Shown here: positions 37,067 to 49,395 of the stretch, in pieces
Position numbering within the stretch: position 1 is the first letter of the stretch
How the letters are laid out: every line of letters starts with the position of its first letter
Assembly: GCA_023213395.1 (NCBI GenBank)
Contig: CM041465.1
Location: 136,717,741-136,781,740, forward strand
Origin: Cycas panzhihuaensis
Taxonomy: Eukaryota > Cycadophyta
DNA: 64,000 nt
Direction of reading: 5' to 3'
Notes under the pieces: generated by a model
The model's input: the letters and a program-made list of their open reading frames with translations, nothing else
The model's database searches: none
What the model was told of the DNA's origin: nothing
Program-made: the position numbers and the translations under genes

Positions 37067-37611
37067 TTCCTTAATTAAATATCAAAAGATAGCAAAGAAA
37101 TGCCAAGGAGAATAGCGTGAGCATACCATGGCTAAAGCCTGCTGCGCTTTCCACTTTGTATCCAAGATCTTAGTCTCAGGCGAGGCGCCACAGGCCAGAA
37201 GCTCAGTACCTCCACCACACATATCTTGGCGTCCTTTCCACCCAGCTTTTTCCAAAGATCTGGCTGCCTAAAAGCAGTGAGCAGCACCCAACCTGATTCT
37301 TCTCCCAGCTACCACAAGAACACCCCGCAGACGGTCCAAAAGGAGCCACCAGAAAAAGCACAAAGAGCATAAGTAGGGGCACCCTGGTTTGCTACCTCGT
37401 TCCGCCAATATCCGTCTGTTATCCTTCGATATTTGCTCTGAAAAGAGCACAAAAGTCATACGTAGGGGCCTAGCTACCCAGCCCCGTTCGCACAGAGGAC
37501 GCCATTGCGCCCTGGTCGATGCAGAAACTCCCACCGCCGCCACTCCAAACCGTAGATCTGCAACTCGCCTTCAGGCCGTCGACCTGCGTCTTCCCAGTTT
37601 CTCTTCTCTCC
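37067..37611 (-). promoter_or_regulatory. 5' untranslated region and internal promoter region of the LINE
   Basis: About 545 bp rich in C and CpG by comparison with its surroundings. In L1-type LINEs the promoter lies inside this region; no specific box could be identified. Short open frames (for example 37543-37268 minus) have no family resemblance. Confidence 0.6.
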
Positions 37612-37626
37612 AGTGTATTTTATATC

Positions 37627-39002
37627 ATGTTTTTCATTTGTTGATTACATTTTTTTACTATTGGTCATATTTTTTATTTTCTCGTGTATAAAAAAATAGT
37701 AATAGTAAGTTATTTTTTCCTATTGTATAGATATTGGATTATGAGAAACCATAGCTTCGCCCCCCCTAATTATTTTCGCTCTCTTCCCTCCACTTTTTCT
37801 TTATAAAATCTCACCATTTTCTCATAGAGGGAAGGATGAATTTTCATACAACAAAGTGCTCTTGGATTATTTTCCCAAACTTTTAAGTCTTGCTTGGGAT
37901 TTCTTAAAGAATTTTTGGAGATGAATCTAAAGCCTTAACTAGAGTAATTTGGGTCTTGAAGTTGAATCAAGTTCTCTTCTCTTCCTCCTCAAGCTTCTCT
38001 TCTTCTTTATCTCTCTTCCTGTATTTCCAAGTTACATCCTCCTTTCTTCTTTCTCTTGTCTCTTTTGTCTATTTCAACCAATTTAAAGGCCTAATTTAGG
38101 GTTGTTAGAAAAGCAAGAATACAGATCTAAGGCAAGACTTATTCTTCTCTTTAAGGGATGGTCTTTCATTTGGTAAGTTGGCTTATTTATTTAAAGTTCC
38201 TTTTCATTTCTTTTGTTGTTTCCAAAAATGAAATGGAAAGATGGAATTAGAGTAGGAATTCGATTGATTTTCCTTAAGAAGTTTTGCTTGTGTCATTTTC
38301 TCTTATTGGTATATAGTTTCTTTTTATATATTAAATGTTCTTTCAGAAGAGCAAGGGAGACCTTAAGCCCATTGGCTCCTTTTCAAAACCTTATTAGAGC
38401 TCCACTTACATGGCCTTTATGCTAGGAACTTACTTGGGAGGCAAATGGTTAGGCTTAAGGGAATGATTTATAGTGGTTGGAATCCTCTTCTCATAGGTTT
38501 TATGCCCCTTTTTTCTTTCCCTTTTCTTGGATCTCTCACAACTCTCCAAGCATAGCCCAAGTGCTTGTTAAGGTTTTGAGAGCCTTAATACTTATAAGAA
38601 GATTATTCATGGTATAAGCTTACCTTTTTTTGGCTCCTAACTCTTATTATAGTTGGAATTATAATTCCTTTCATATTAGAGCCTTATTTAAGAGGTTAAG
38701 TCATCATTTAAATATCATTATAGCCCATCATTACTAGCTTAATTCTTTTTGTCTTATTTTTTGTCCTTTATTTTTCTTGTCTATTTAAGAAATCTTTAAA
38801 AGAGGAAGTAAAAAGAAGAGACAAGTAGGCATTTTGTCCTTCAAAGAGACCTCTTTTTGTGATTGTAAGATGGTTGAAATAAAATATTCACTTGAGTAGA
38901 TTATCTTTATTTTTTACTTGTTAAGAAAATAAATAAAAGGAAAAATAAAGAGTAATTTGGATAAGCACAACAAAAGAACTCTTATCATTCCTCTTCTTTT
39001 TA
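37627..39002. other. CT-rich stretch with a TATA-like box, no gene found
   Basis: A TCTTTATAAAATCTC motif near 37797 is followed by a CT-rich, CA/TCT-dense stretch to about 38080, a combination seen in plant promoters and leaders. No conserved reading frame follows; the 70-codon frame at 38213-38425 has no recognisable features. It may be the promoter/leader of an unrecognised gene or the LTR of an element. Confidence 0.35.
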
Positions 39003-40012
39003 GGTGTGTTGGATATATTTAGCTCAGGTTCATCCTTTTATTTTGAAAAAAATAACAAAATAAATAGAAAGGAAAATAGTGTATTTGCATTCATTAGCAT
39101 TGCCTTAGCATATGATAGCTTTGTTTTGAGTGATTATTTGCATTATTTTATTTTTGGTTTGCTTATTTATATGTAAAGGTGAAATAATATATTAGTTTTA
39201 CACTTAGGACTGCTTGTTGATTGTATATTAGATGGTCCCTTAAGTTAGGCCCCATTCCTCTAATCAGGATTTGATTGATTGACCAGGTCCTAACATCCCT
39301 AGTATATCAACCTCATCCTTTTCCTATGAATAAACATTTCCCTTTATAAAAGATTATTTAATCGATCAAGATCTAACACCCCTAGTGCAAAAACCTCCTC
39401 TCCTTTGGGATTATTATCTATATGTCATGTTTCGAATACCAAAGGTATTATCTTATCATCATACTTTGGGTTATGACCAACTTCTTCTTTATCTTCCTTC
39501 TCCATTAAATGTGAGAACCTCCTAGAATTAAATCTAGGCATCCTTGGCCCGTCCATCCTCATGAGTAGATCATTATCAAGTGAGAGACTCCCCAATGAAT
39601 GACCCCTGATAGGGTCATTAATCCAAGGTCTAAAATCTCCTAGGCCCTTACACTTCTCAGTTCTCTCATTCTTTAGATTAACATGATGTAGACTTTTAAC
39701 ATTTTAAATGGGCTAGTGGTCTAGGGTAGGATTTTTCCCCTCTAGAAAAACTTTGGGAAGGATATATAAATAGGAAGCCCTAGGTCATTTATTCAAGGGC
39801 AAGGATCCCCCAATCACCCTCCTATTTGTTGGGAAGTTATTTATTCTTTTCCCTAACAAAAAAGGGGACCTTACTTATTTGATTGATTGATTATCTTACT
39901 TAGCTTATGTGTGTTTTATTTTTCTTGATTTTCCTTAGTTTCTTGTTCTAACATAAAAATTGGCAAACTATAATAACACTTTATTATTCATGCATATATA
40001 TCCAACACACCC
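39003..40012. mobile_element. Possible PIF/Harbinger-like (Tourist-type) non-autonomous element, 1.0 kb
   Basis: A 16-bp inverted repeat GGTGTGTTGGATATAT occurs at 39003-39018 and, inverted, at 39996-40011. TTA lies next to each end (39000-39002 and 40013-40015). GGGTGTGTTTGG-like termini with TTA duplications are typical of Tourist/Harbinger elements. There is no transposase. The 3-bp duplication is short enough to arise by chance, so the call is tentative. Confidence 0.45.
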
Positions 40013-40154
40013 TTAGGAAGTTATCTCTTCCCATTAAGAGAAGGGTTAAGGGTTCCCCTTAAGTCACATCACTTAACTCCTTGTCTTCTCATATTTACCT
40101 TACATGATTGATCTTGAGTCCTCTTAGGTGACTTGGTTTAAGTTCCCTAAACTA

Positions 40155-41225
40155 GGTCTATAGGCTTATAAAAGCCTCACATAGGTTAAAACAAGCCATA
40201 AGGGCTCAATATACTTGAATTAATGAGAATTTCGAATCCTATGGTTTTATAGATTATGACTTATATAATAATTTATATGTTAAGTTAGAGGACAGATACA
40301 TATTAATAGTTATAGTTTTTGTTGATGATTTAATCATCACTAGGAGTGACACCATATAGATCATAAATCTTAAGGAACACTTGGACAAATCTTTTAAGAT
40401 GATAGACTTAAGATTTCTTCATTACTATCTTAGGATTAAGATATAGCAAATGCATAATAACATATTCGTGTTACAGTGTAAATATGAACATAGTTTATTA
40501 GAGTGGTTTCATATGGATGAGTATAAATCAGTTATTATTCCCATAAAGATAAATATATAGTTGACTAAGCAAACTGATGAAAAGATTATGGATAAGACTG
40601 TGTCCAGATAGTTAGTAGGTAGTTTGATTTATCTAACTACCATAAGATCTAATATCAACTATATTGTTAGGATGGTAATAGGACTTATAAGTAGTCCTAT
40701 TTTATATTGGAAAGTTGTTGAATGTATTCGAAGATATATTAAAGGGATTATCAAGTTTGGGCTTAAGTTCTCTAAGTATATAGATTTCAAATTTTAAGGG
40801 TACATAAATTCTAATTTGGCTAGTGATAATGATGGTAGGAAGTCAGCTTCTAGACATATGTTCACACTTAGTTTAGTTATTGTTTCATAGGTTAACAAGA
40901 AATAAGTTATAGTTTTATTGTCATCAATAAAGTTAGATTATAACATAGTAATTATAGCCACTTAAAAGATAATTTGGCTAAATAGGATACTTGGCCACAT
41001 TCAAATTCATCAAGAGGGTCCAATAGTTTTATTCTATGATAATTGGAGTACTATACAATTCTTAAAGAATCTACTTTTTTATGGAAGGACAAAGTATATC
41101 AAAATTCATCATTTCATTGAAGAGCGAGTGTAGAATAATATAATATAGTTGGTGTATTATCTAACTAAGGACCAAGTTCTAAATATGTTGACCAAAGTAT
41201 TGAGAAGGTAGAAGTTTGATATCGT
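40155..41225 (+). pseudogene. Copia-E fragment: RT C-terminal half and RNase H
   Basis: The text opens with LKQAIRAQYT (the copia GLKQAPRAW region), then VDDLIITRSD (catalytic box), SFKMIDLRFLHYYLRIKI, SLIYLTTIRSNINYIV and the RNase H end YDNWSTIQFLKN, TKYIKIHHFIEE. Stops interrupt it about every 40 codons. No gag, protease, integrase or LTR is recognisable nearby, so it is a truncated 3' piece. Confidence 0.85.
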
Positions 41226-41989
41226 ATATAACCATCTATAATTGATACTGTATAGGCCCCATTACTCAAATCCTTAACCATGGGAAAGGGCCCTACTTAT
41301 TTAGGCATAAATTTATGTCGATGTAAGTATTTTAAGATAAGAAGCTTTTTACATATTTACAACTTCTTGGGACACGGGTTTCTATCATGTCTAGCTTACA
41401 TTTTCTTTCTAGAAGTAAGGTTTTATTAGTAGGTGTTAAGCCATGTTCCATCCATCTTCTTTAATTCTTCAACTTCTACCATAATAGTGGTTGAAAGTTA
41501 TGGGTGTAGAGGCCTTCATTTCTAGTCTAGGAATGGATTTGATGATCCTAGGTTGATCATTAATCTCCAAGCTAGTATTTATGGTCTTCCCCAAAAGAAT
41601 GGTGTTGCCTTCCTCAAAATGAGGAGGTGCAAGCTAAATTGGGGGGGAGTGGGGGTTTCTAGAGTTAGATTGGTCTTCAATTATAAGGGATGAGTCAAGT
41701 TGGATGAACTTGGTGAAACCCAATTTATAGTGATTGGGTGAAATGCTAGGGGATAAGCTTGATAAGTACTTAAGGACTTAATGGTGGCCTCTTCATTCTC
41801 AAAATGATTTAGGTTATAAATAACCTTGGTGATTATGTAGGCCTCTCTAGGGCCTTCCTTCTTATTTGATCTTATTGATCCTATGTGAAAATACTACATA
41901 AACCCTAGCGTGATGATAAGAAGATCTATCTCATCTTCATCAAAGATAATCTCCTCTAGGTAAATGGATTACATATGAGGCTTATATCT
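41226..41989. other. Unassigned sequence, probably degenerate gypsy
   Basis: Frames are short and interrupted. Its position beside a minus-strand gypsy protease relic suggests it belongs to that element, but no motif proves it. Confidence 0.4.
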
Positions 41990-42250
41990 CTACTTCACCA
42001 CCTTAAGTTCATTATTATGAATGAATTGTAGTTCACTAATAAAGAGGAACATACTACTTAAATTTTACTCAACCAAGGTCTACCTAGTAACATATTATAT
42101 TTTAAGTCTAGGTCCATAATGGTCATCTTAGTCATGATTTACTTATCTTCCAAGGTGAGGGGCAAGGTTACTTTCCTTGCTAGAATCTTCTAGGTCAATA
42201 GTACCCCTGATATAGCTAATCAATATGCTCATACACAAAAAACTTTGAAG
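41990..42250 (-). pseudogene. Gypsy-D protease relic
   Basis: On the minus strand the frame reads VTLPLTLEDK, a stop, IMTKMTIMDLDLKYNMLLGRP and WLSKI. The YNxLLGRPWL phrase (around 42090-42068) is characteristic of the end of gypsy aspartic protease domains. The rest of the element is not clearly readable; flanking minus-strand text to about 43500 may be gag. Confidence 0.7.
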
Positions 42251-45249
42251 CTTCCACGAGCCTAAGTAGTATTATGTTTATAGAGGACCATGAATTTATA
42301 ATGCCCCTCTTTATGTTATACTATTTAGTATGGATGTCAATATAGAAGGGAATTATGTCATTATGGCCCTTCTTATCCTCTCCTTTAAGATGAGAACTCC
42401 ATTGTGATTTGAGAGCTCCTTTATAACTAATATACCCTTAGAAAAGAGTGGATAATGGTTACAAGATAACCATATCTAGCCAAGTACGTTAAGGTCCCAA
42501 ATTTAGAATCTATAAAACTAAGATTACTAACTAAGGTGTTGCCCCATGGACAAAGGAACTTACCCCATAAAAAAGAAGGTATTTATAATCTAGTGGGGCA
42601 TTGGTGACTGGCCATAAGGCACCCTTAGCTATGAGTTTACTCCATAAATAGTTTAAGGAGTAGGGTTAGAAATATATGCCATAAGTTTCCAAGGTGGAGA
42701 GACATCTTCCAAAGGCAATTTTTGACTTCAAAAAGGAAAGGTAGGTATAGGGATAGTTAAGACAAACCTTACCTGAGAGATCTACATAGGTATGTTAGCT
42801 AAGGAAGAAACTAGTGGTGACTAAATAATGGTTCCATATGGATAGGCAATGGATTGGTTCTATTACTAACTAGTGTTACACCCTTAGGAAGGGACTAAGT
42901 TAGTGCCCCAAACTATATGAGAGGTATAGGATCGAGTGGTTGAATATGTTTATACCACCCTATAAGACCTAATGGGTTCAGACTTAAGGGTGTGGTGGTA
43001 ACTCTAGAAATTAGCCTATGCATCCCCCACATGATATCATATGTGACTATTCCTGCTAATGTCATATGATAAGGAACTAGCAAAAAAATAGATGTATATA
43101 TAATTAAGGATTGTGCACGGATATTAAAGCTTCCATGTGGGGAAAACTAGTTAATCTAATCTATTTCAAGAATAAATAAAGGGATTGTTGTTTCATTTTG
43201 TGGGACTGTGGTGCACCTAGGCTTATTTAGTCCTAGTTGATATAAGATGGTAGCCTATGTATAGGAAGTTCATCTAGGACCCATTTAACTAAACTAATAA
43301 AAAAAATGATCACAATTATATCTTGAAGAGATTACAAAATCATGCTTGGGTTAGTCTCAATTTCATTATCCTTAAGTGTTCAAGTTCCTATGGATATTAC
43401 CATGGAGGTGGAAGGTAAATCTTTAGGTCAATATCCCTAAAGTCTTACTAAATAACACAATCTAACATGTAGGAGTAAGGCACAAATCTAATAAAAAGAG
43501 AAAATACTTCTAGCACATCCCTAGTATAATCACCATAGATGTGAGCTCACATATGGCAGGGCTACCAAATTAGAGTTAGCCTCTTAAGATGAGTGGTGTA
43601 GGGATTAAGTGTGTTGTATGCCAATACCTGAGGTGACTATGCCACCACTTGATTTTGTGAGCTAAAATCTCCTACTCATCCATGACCCAACAAATGGGTT
43701 GGAAGGGTGAGGTAATAATTTATAGAAATGAGAGTAGGTATAGGTTTAGGATAACATTTCTAATCTAGAAAAATGAATTATGCATGACATAGAAAGAAAT
43801 AAGTAATAAGGACACATGGTTTTTCTATGTTTCAATCTTACTACCCTAGACTTGATAAGAAGGAACTAGCTAGAAATGAATGTGAAGGTTAGACCATGCA
43901 ATTCACTTAGCCTAGTGGTAAGTCATTAGGGACTAATTTTAAAAGAGTTTACACCCTATTAAACTCTTATATCCAACCACCTTCATACAAGCTTCAAGGA
44001 AGAAAGTAAAAACCATTGCATTTAGGGGTGTTAGGTGGTTACCTATTTTTCGAATCACATGTAATTAATGAAGAATAACCCACACCTCCTAAGGACATGG
44101 CTTTTAGTAGAAAGAAGAGAGGCTAGCCTATGCTAAGGGGCTAAGATCAACCTACATTATCAGTGATTTCATGTCCCAACATGTAATTAATCCTTCCTAA
44201 GTATAGGTGTGAATAAGCAAAAAGAAACACACCAAATTTTAAGCAATGCAAGAAAAAATAGATGATCAACAAACAAACAATTCAAACTACACAAGTAAAT
44301 AAATCCGTAAATTCCTATATTAGTAGAGATTGTTGAGATTCTATGCTCTTACCATGGATTTTTCTATTTCTAATAGATCCAACATTCTTTAACTTTAGGG
44401 TTTAAAGCTAGTCTTTCTTTTTCTTTGAGTTCTTATTTTCCTTACCTAACTACTCATTTCCTTTTGCCAACGAAGGTTAGTAGGCCACAAGCAAGAAATG
44501 CACCATTAAATAAGGAAGGGTTAGGAAGACTTTCTTATTAGAAATAAAACAAAGCTAAATGAAGAGTAATGTAACTTAAAATATTAAAGCAAGATGCTAA
44601 AAAGACTACAACTAAGATGAGAAAAAGACATCCATGAGTAGGCTAGTTAATCTTCGAAGTAAATAATAATAATGTGAAGAAAAAAGAAAGCCAAAACATC
44701 ATGAAGAGAAACAATAAACTTACAAGTTTAAGTATGCCTTAGTACCATGCTTAGAGATTAAACCAATTCCTTAAGACATATGCTCGCAAAAGCACTAAAC
44801 AAGTTAAAGGATAGCTCACCTAAAGGACAACCAAAGGAGTAGAAGGATTGGCCCCAGATACAGACACTAAGAGACATAAAGTGATGCTCTTCAAAAAGCC
44901 AACCTAAGAAGCATACAATTAGAAAAATTATCCCACTCCAAAAAGCCTAGCATGAGGTAGTGATATTTTTATTTGTTTCACTTTAGTCATTCAAAATCCT
45001 CCTCATATCTAATCTATTTAAAATCGTGCTAGCCATTGAGGTCTTTAAATTTGTCACTCATTTGCTAAGTAAAATTTATCCATGTGACTATATTATCAAG
45101 CCTCCCATATGAATGTGGTGTTAGGTACCCTTCTCTAAGGAGCCCCCTTGGATCATAGTTATTGGATTCTTAAAGATTAAGAGCCTCGTTTGGGATCAAA
45201 GTGACAAACCGGTACTCTTTATCATTGTTATTTTCTTTCTTTAACATAT
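42251..45249. other. Unassigned AT-rich sequence
   Basis: About 3 kb with no frame over 60 codons, no LTR ends and no tandem repeats recognised. The left part may be gag of Gypsy-D. Confidence 0.45.
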
Positions 45250-47010
45250 AAATATGAATCTAAGAGATTTCTTTAAGCGTATTTTTGGTTATTTAAGGTC
45301 TTTTACCTCTTTGAATACTTCAAATTGCACTTAGTTTGCATGTGAATTTACAAAAGATCAATCTTTCATTTATTCAAGAAATATTTGCTAGAAATTCATA
45401 TATCTTAAGCTTATTGATTCACTAGTTAAAGGAACATTTTATTTGCCTTAAAGCCATTATATCTTGAAAGCTTGATAAATGCATAATAGTACATAATTAC
45501 AAGTTATTTTTTGCTCTTCTAAGTTTTTAAAGCTCATTTCATTGAAGCATCTCATTAAATCTTTATATACATACATCATAGTTCTTCCTTTTAAAGCATC
45601 ATATATTCATCATTACTTGAAAAGATTATAGTTTGAATATTGGTCTTCATTTCAAAAGTGTTATTTACCTTGCATTCTTTAAGGAATCTTTTTAGCTATC
45701 CTTGATTAAGAGGCCTTTGAACATTGAAAGATTCATTTCTTTGGTTCCTTATTGATCATTTGAATCTTTTAGAAAGAGTGCATATAGTTTCCTTCAAAAG
45801 AAAGTTGTTTACTTTATTTTGCAAAAGAGTATTTATCTTCTTTTAATTTGAAAGATAATTAATTGCATATATATATTCAAAGCACTTTACTCTTTCTTAA
45901 AGATTATTTGAATCCTCATGAAAGTTATCTTATAAATAGTATTCTTGAATCTAACTTAAAGGATACATTTTCCTTTATTATCAAGTTATTTTTCATTGAT
46001 TTATGAAGACATTCATTTGAAAGATATTATATATATTTCAAATTATATTTAGCTCATTTTAGGCCTTTACCTTGAAGGTTTATATAAATTATTTTGAAGG
46101 AATCATTGATTATATATTTCAAAAGGAACACTTATCTTGTATTATTTTATTTTACCTCATTGTCTACCTACCTTGATTAAGGAATTTATGTTGGAATTTA
46201 TTGAAAGAGCATTTATTGCCTACTTTAAGTTATTCACTCATTAGAAGTATTCATTTATTCACTAAGACAATACACTGAGTTTATACACTAAAAGTTTTTT
46301 ATAATGGCAAAGAACTTTGATAACACAAGGTTTCTCATATTTGATAGGAGTAATTTTCATATTTGGAGATACATATTGAAAATATATTTTATGGTAAATG
46401 ACTTTTAAAAATTTGTGGATCATAGTTACCTAGAAGATAAACAAAATTTTAAAGAAAATTTAAAAATGGATAATGAAGTCTTAGCATTAATATTTTGTAT
46501 AATAAATGATGATGTACTCACTCATATTTATGATATGACTACATCCAAATCTGTTTGGGATACCATAGATTCAATTTATGGGGGAGAAACTTTAGAATTA
46601 AATAAATTTAACTATATTGATGATGTGTTTCTTATGAGACAGATGATAGAGCAAGTATTTTTTGATGACAAGACTAATGTTGCATATAATGTTAAAAATC
46701 CCAATAAGATTTTTTATTACAATGTTGTATTCATTGAGGCTACATGTTTAGTTGACTTGATTGATTCTTATTAAGAAAATAAAGTCAAAGATGAAGACAT
46801 TCTTATTCATTTGAAGCAACCTGTATTTAAACCACATTTTGTTGAAGACTATATGGAAAAGATAATGATACGAGTTGATGACCACATTAAGGATGAAGAT
46901 AAAGTTACAAGATATGAGTTCAATCACCTTTTCAAACTATTTCTCAAGCATTTGTACCACAAGTTCAAAGAAAAATTGAAGATGTACATCACGAATATTA
47001 AGGGGGAGTA
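45250..47010 (+). mobile_element. TR-GAG unit 1: leader and gag of a gag-only LTR element, 5' truncated
   Basis: The leader (about 45250-46303) aligns by eye with the leader of unit 2 (47368-48716), with shared phrases such as TTTATTCA(C/T)TAAGAC and the last 25 bases before the start codon. It is followed by a gag-like frame and the purine tract AAGGGGGAG before the LTR at 47011. No LTR was seen left of the leader, so this unit lacks its 5' end. Confidence 0.65.
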
Positions 47011-47056
47011 TGTTGGGGTTAATGTTCACCTAACTCCCACAATTAGAAACATGTGA
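46304..47056 (+). pseudogene. Gag-like protein of TR-GAG unit 1
   Basis: A start at 46304 opens one phase to TGA at 47054-47056 (251 codons) with only two in-frame stops (TAA near 46409 and 46772). The protein begins MAKNFDNTRFLIFD and contains MTTSKSVWDTIDSIYGG, the hallmark of copia UBN2-type Gag. There is no zinc knuckle and no protease or polymerase after it; the LTR begins inside the last codons (47011). It is related to the frame at 48717-49364. Confidence 0.7.
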
Positions 47057-47353
47057 AGTACACACATCTTTATGGTAAGTTAAGGTAATATTATTTTATT
47101 ATGCATTGTTATTATTTTATATTATTTTAAATTTAAACATTGATTAGGGTTCCCTCCTTCCTCCCAAGTATATATTTTATAGGGTGCAAAACCCTTATGT
47201 TCATAAACACCACCTTCAACAAAGGATTTTTTGATGTACTCTTCTATAATATATTGAATACAATGATATATTATGATTATGCTCTCAATATGGATTGAAC
47301 ACTAGTTTGATTTATATGTTCACTTGCTCCACTTTGTTCTCCATATTCCAATA
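47011..47353 (+). repeat. LTR shared by TR-GAG units 1 and 2
   Basis: 343 bp, starts TGTTGGGGTTAAT after the purine tract AAGGGGGAG and ends CCAATA (CCAACA in the other copy). Confidence 0.8.
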
Positions 47354-47367
47354 TTTAGTATCAGAGC
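47354..47367 (+). other. Primer-binding site of TR-GAG unit 2
   Basis: TTTAGTATCAGAGC; one change (A for G) from the tRNA-iMet-type TTTGGTATCAGAGC. Confidence 0.85.
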
Positions 47368-48716
47368 TATTTTCAATCCATATAAGAGTTAGGGATCTAT
47401 TTTTTGGCTAATTTTTTTTCAAGGGTTTTTGGTATATGGAAGTTTTACTCGTTGAGAGAAAAATCAAAATATTTTTTAAGAATCAATAGATAATTTGAGA
47501 TAAAAAGGTTTGCACCATAAAATTTAAGTGGTCATAATGTTGGTTTTAGCAAAAAGTTGTAGAAATTAAAGTAGATTTAATTTCCACATATTTTTCTATC
47601 ATCATATTTTTGGGACAGTTCTGCAATCTCAACTTTAAAGAGCCATAACTTTGGCTATAATAGCCTATTTTCAGACGGTTGGATTCATCAGAAAGATTTT
47701 TTTATTCTCTACATATTAGAATAGGTTTTATTGAGATTTGATGCTATTTTGTAGGTTTTGAAACTAATAAATTTAATGGTTCTATTTAGTCCTAAGTTGA
47801 CCTAATTTTTAAATATTTCAAGCAAATTTTTATTCTAATTTAGCATATTTGCTTACTATTGAGCTACTAATCAAGTGTTAATAGATTTGTTCTAATTTTA
47901 GAGGCTCATAACTTAATTTTGTAGCCATTTAGCTCTTATTTAGCCTTTTGAAGAGAATGAGACTCTTTAAGAATAAAAACAACAAATTGGTACATTCAAA
48001 TCACTTCTAACTCTATTATAAAGTTATTATTTCATATTCTAGCTTATAAAGTTGATTTTAAAACTATTTAAGATATTTGTTTTGCTTATTCAAAGTTACT
48101 CTTATGCCTCTTTAAAGTTTTTCAAGGTGCATTTAGATCATTCAAGAAAGAGCACTACATTCCTCCTTAAACTTATTTGAATTCTTGTAGAAGCTCGTTA
48201 TGTAAAGAGCATTTTTTTTCTTTATTAAATTATATTTTCATTGATTAAAAATATATTTATTTAAAATTTTATATATTTCAAGCATATTCAAGTTGATTTA
48301 AGGACATTGCATTTGAGAACTCAAAGGTGCATTATACTGCATAACTATAAGCTCATTGTTAGGTGTTTGTTTCTTTAAGATAGATTATATGTATATATAT
48401 ATATATATATGACCTTTTCAAATGATCATTGATTGAACTTTAGTTCCATTCTAAAAGAACAATTTTCTTGCTTAAAATGAGATTCATTGCATGTTGCAGA
48501 TTCATTTGTTATTCTTAATTTAAAAGGATGTATTCTTTATTGCAATGTTATTATCCTTCATCGATTAAAGAGGAATCTATGTTGAAATCGTGATTAAAAG
48601 TTCTTGTAAAAATAGACTTATTACATATTTCAAGTCATTTATTCATTTGAGGGTAGAAAACTTCTCATTTATTCATTAAGACCATCCTTTTGGATTATGT
48701 ATTAAAGTCTCTTATA
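47368..48716 (+). other. Leader of TR-GAG unit 2, no gene
   Basis: AT-rich, without open frames. It holds a small TA microsatellite near 48385-48410. Homologous to the leader of unit 1. Confidence 0.7.
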
Positions 48717-49364
48717 ATGGCCACCTATCTGAATGATATGATGATTCCCATGTTTAATGGCATTAGTTTTTTATCTTGGAAGAATTTGATGAAAATACTC
48801 CTTATCTCCAAAAATTTATAGAATTTTATAAAAGATGGTTATAAACCAAGTGTTAAAGAACACATGAAAATGGATAATGAGGCCTTAGCCCTATTATTTT
48901 ATGCAATAGATGATAATATATTTTCTAACGTAAGTAAGTTAACTACTTCCAAATCTATATGGGATACTCTAGAATCGATTTATGGGAGAGATACTTTGAA
49001 ATTAAATATTACTACCTACATTAATGATGCTTTTCCTATGAGACAGATATTAAAACAGGTGAATTTTGATGAAAAGACTAATGTTGTATGTACTAGTGTA
49101 GATTTTAATGAAATTGATGACTCCAATGTTGCATTTGATGAGACTATATATACCTTAAGATTAATTAAAATAAAAGATAACGATCTTGACAAAGCCACTC
49201 ATATTCATTCAAATCAAGCCACACCTACTTGGAAACCATTTGAGACACATATTATTGAAAAGATGATAATGCAAGTTGATCACTTCAAGGATGATGATAA
49301 AGCTAAAGGACATGTGTTCAAAGTTTTCCTTAAGTACACTATCACAAGTTTACAGAGAAGTTGA
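48717..49364 (+). pseudogene. Gag-like protein of TR-GAG unit 2
   Basis: A start at 48717 opens 216 codons with a single in-frame TAG near 48819. The downstream part from 48864 is 166 uninterrupted codons and contains LTTSKSIWDTLESIYGRDT, the UBN2 Gag signature. The C-terminus is acidic and lacks a zinc knuckle. Similar to 46304-47056 at roughly half of its positions by eye. Its probable role would be RNA packaging for a non-autonomous element. Confidence 0.75.
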
Positions 49365-49395
49365 AGATGCATGTGATGCCTTATAAGGGGGAGAA

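Larger units (their letters stand above)
31328..37611 (-). mobile_element. Near full-length L1-type LINE, 6.28 kb
   Basis: The left end is a T run (31328-31337), the poly(A) tail of a minus-strand element, and both ends abut 15-bp duplications. A 5' untranslated region of about 545 bp, two overlapping reading frames and a 3' untranslated region of about 150 bp follow L1 architecture. The copy is not 5'-truncated, which is uncommon for LINEs. CpG dinucleotides and G+C are visibly more frequent than in the surrounding elements, and only single-base lesions interrupt the frames, so it is probably among the youngest insertions here. Confidence 0.95.

Noticed and set aside
37268-37543. 91-codon minus-strand frame upstream of LINE ORF1
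   Set aside because: Lies in the GC-rich 5' untranslated region and has no recognisable domain; high G+C alone lengthens frames.
38213-38425. 70-codon frame with a hydrophobic centre
   Set aside because: Short, no conserved motif, preceded by no clear leader; hydrophobicity follows from T-rich codons.
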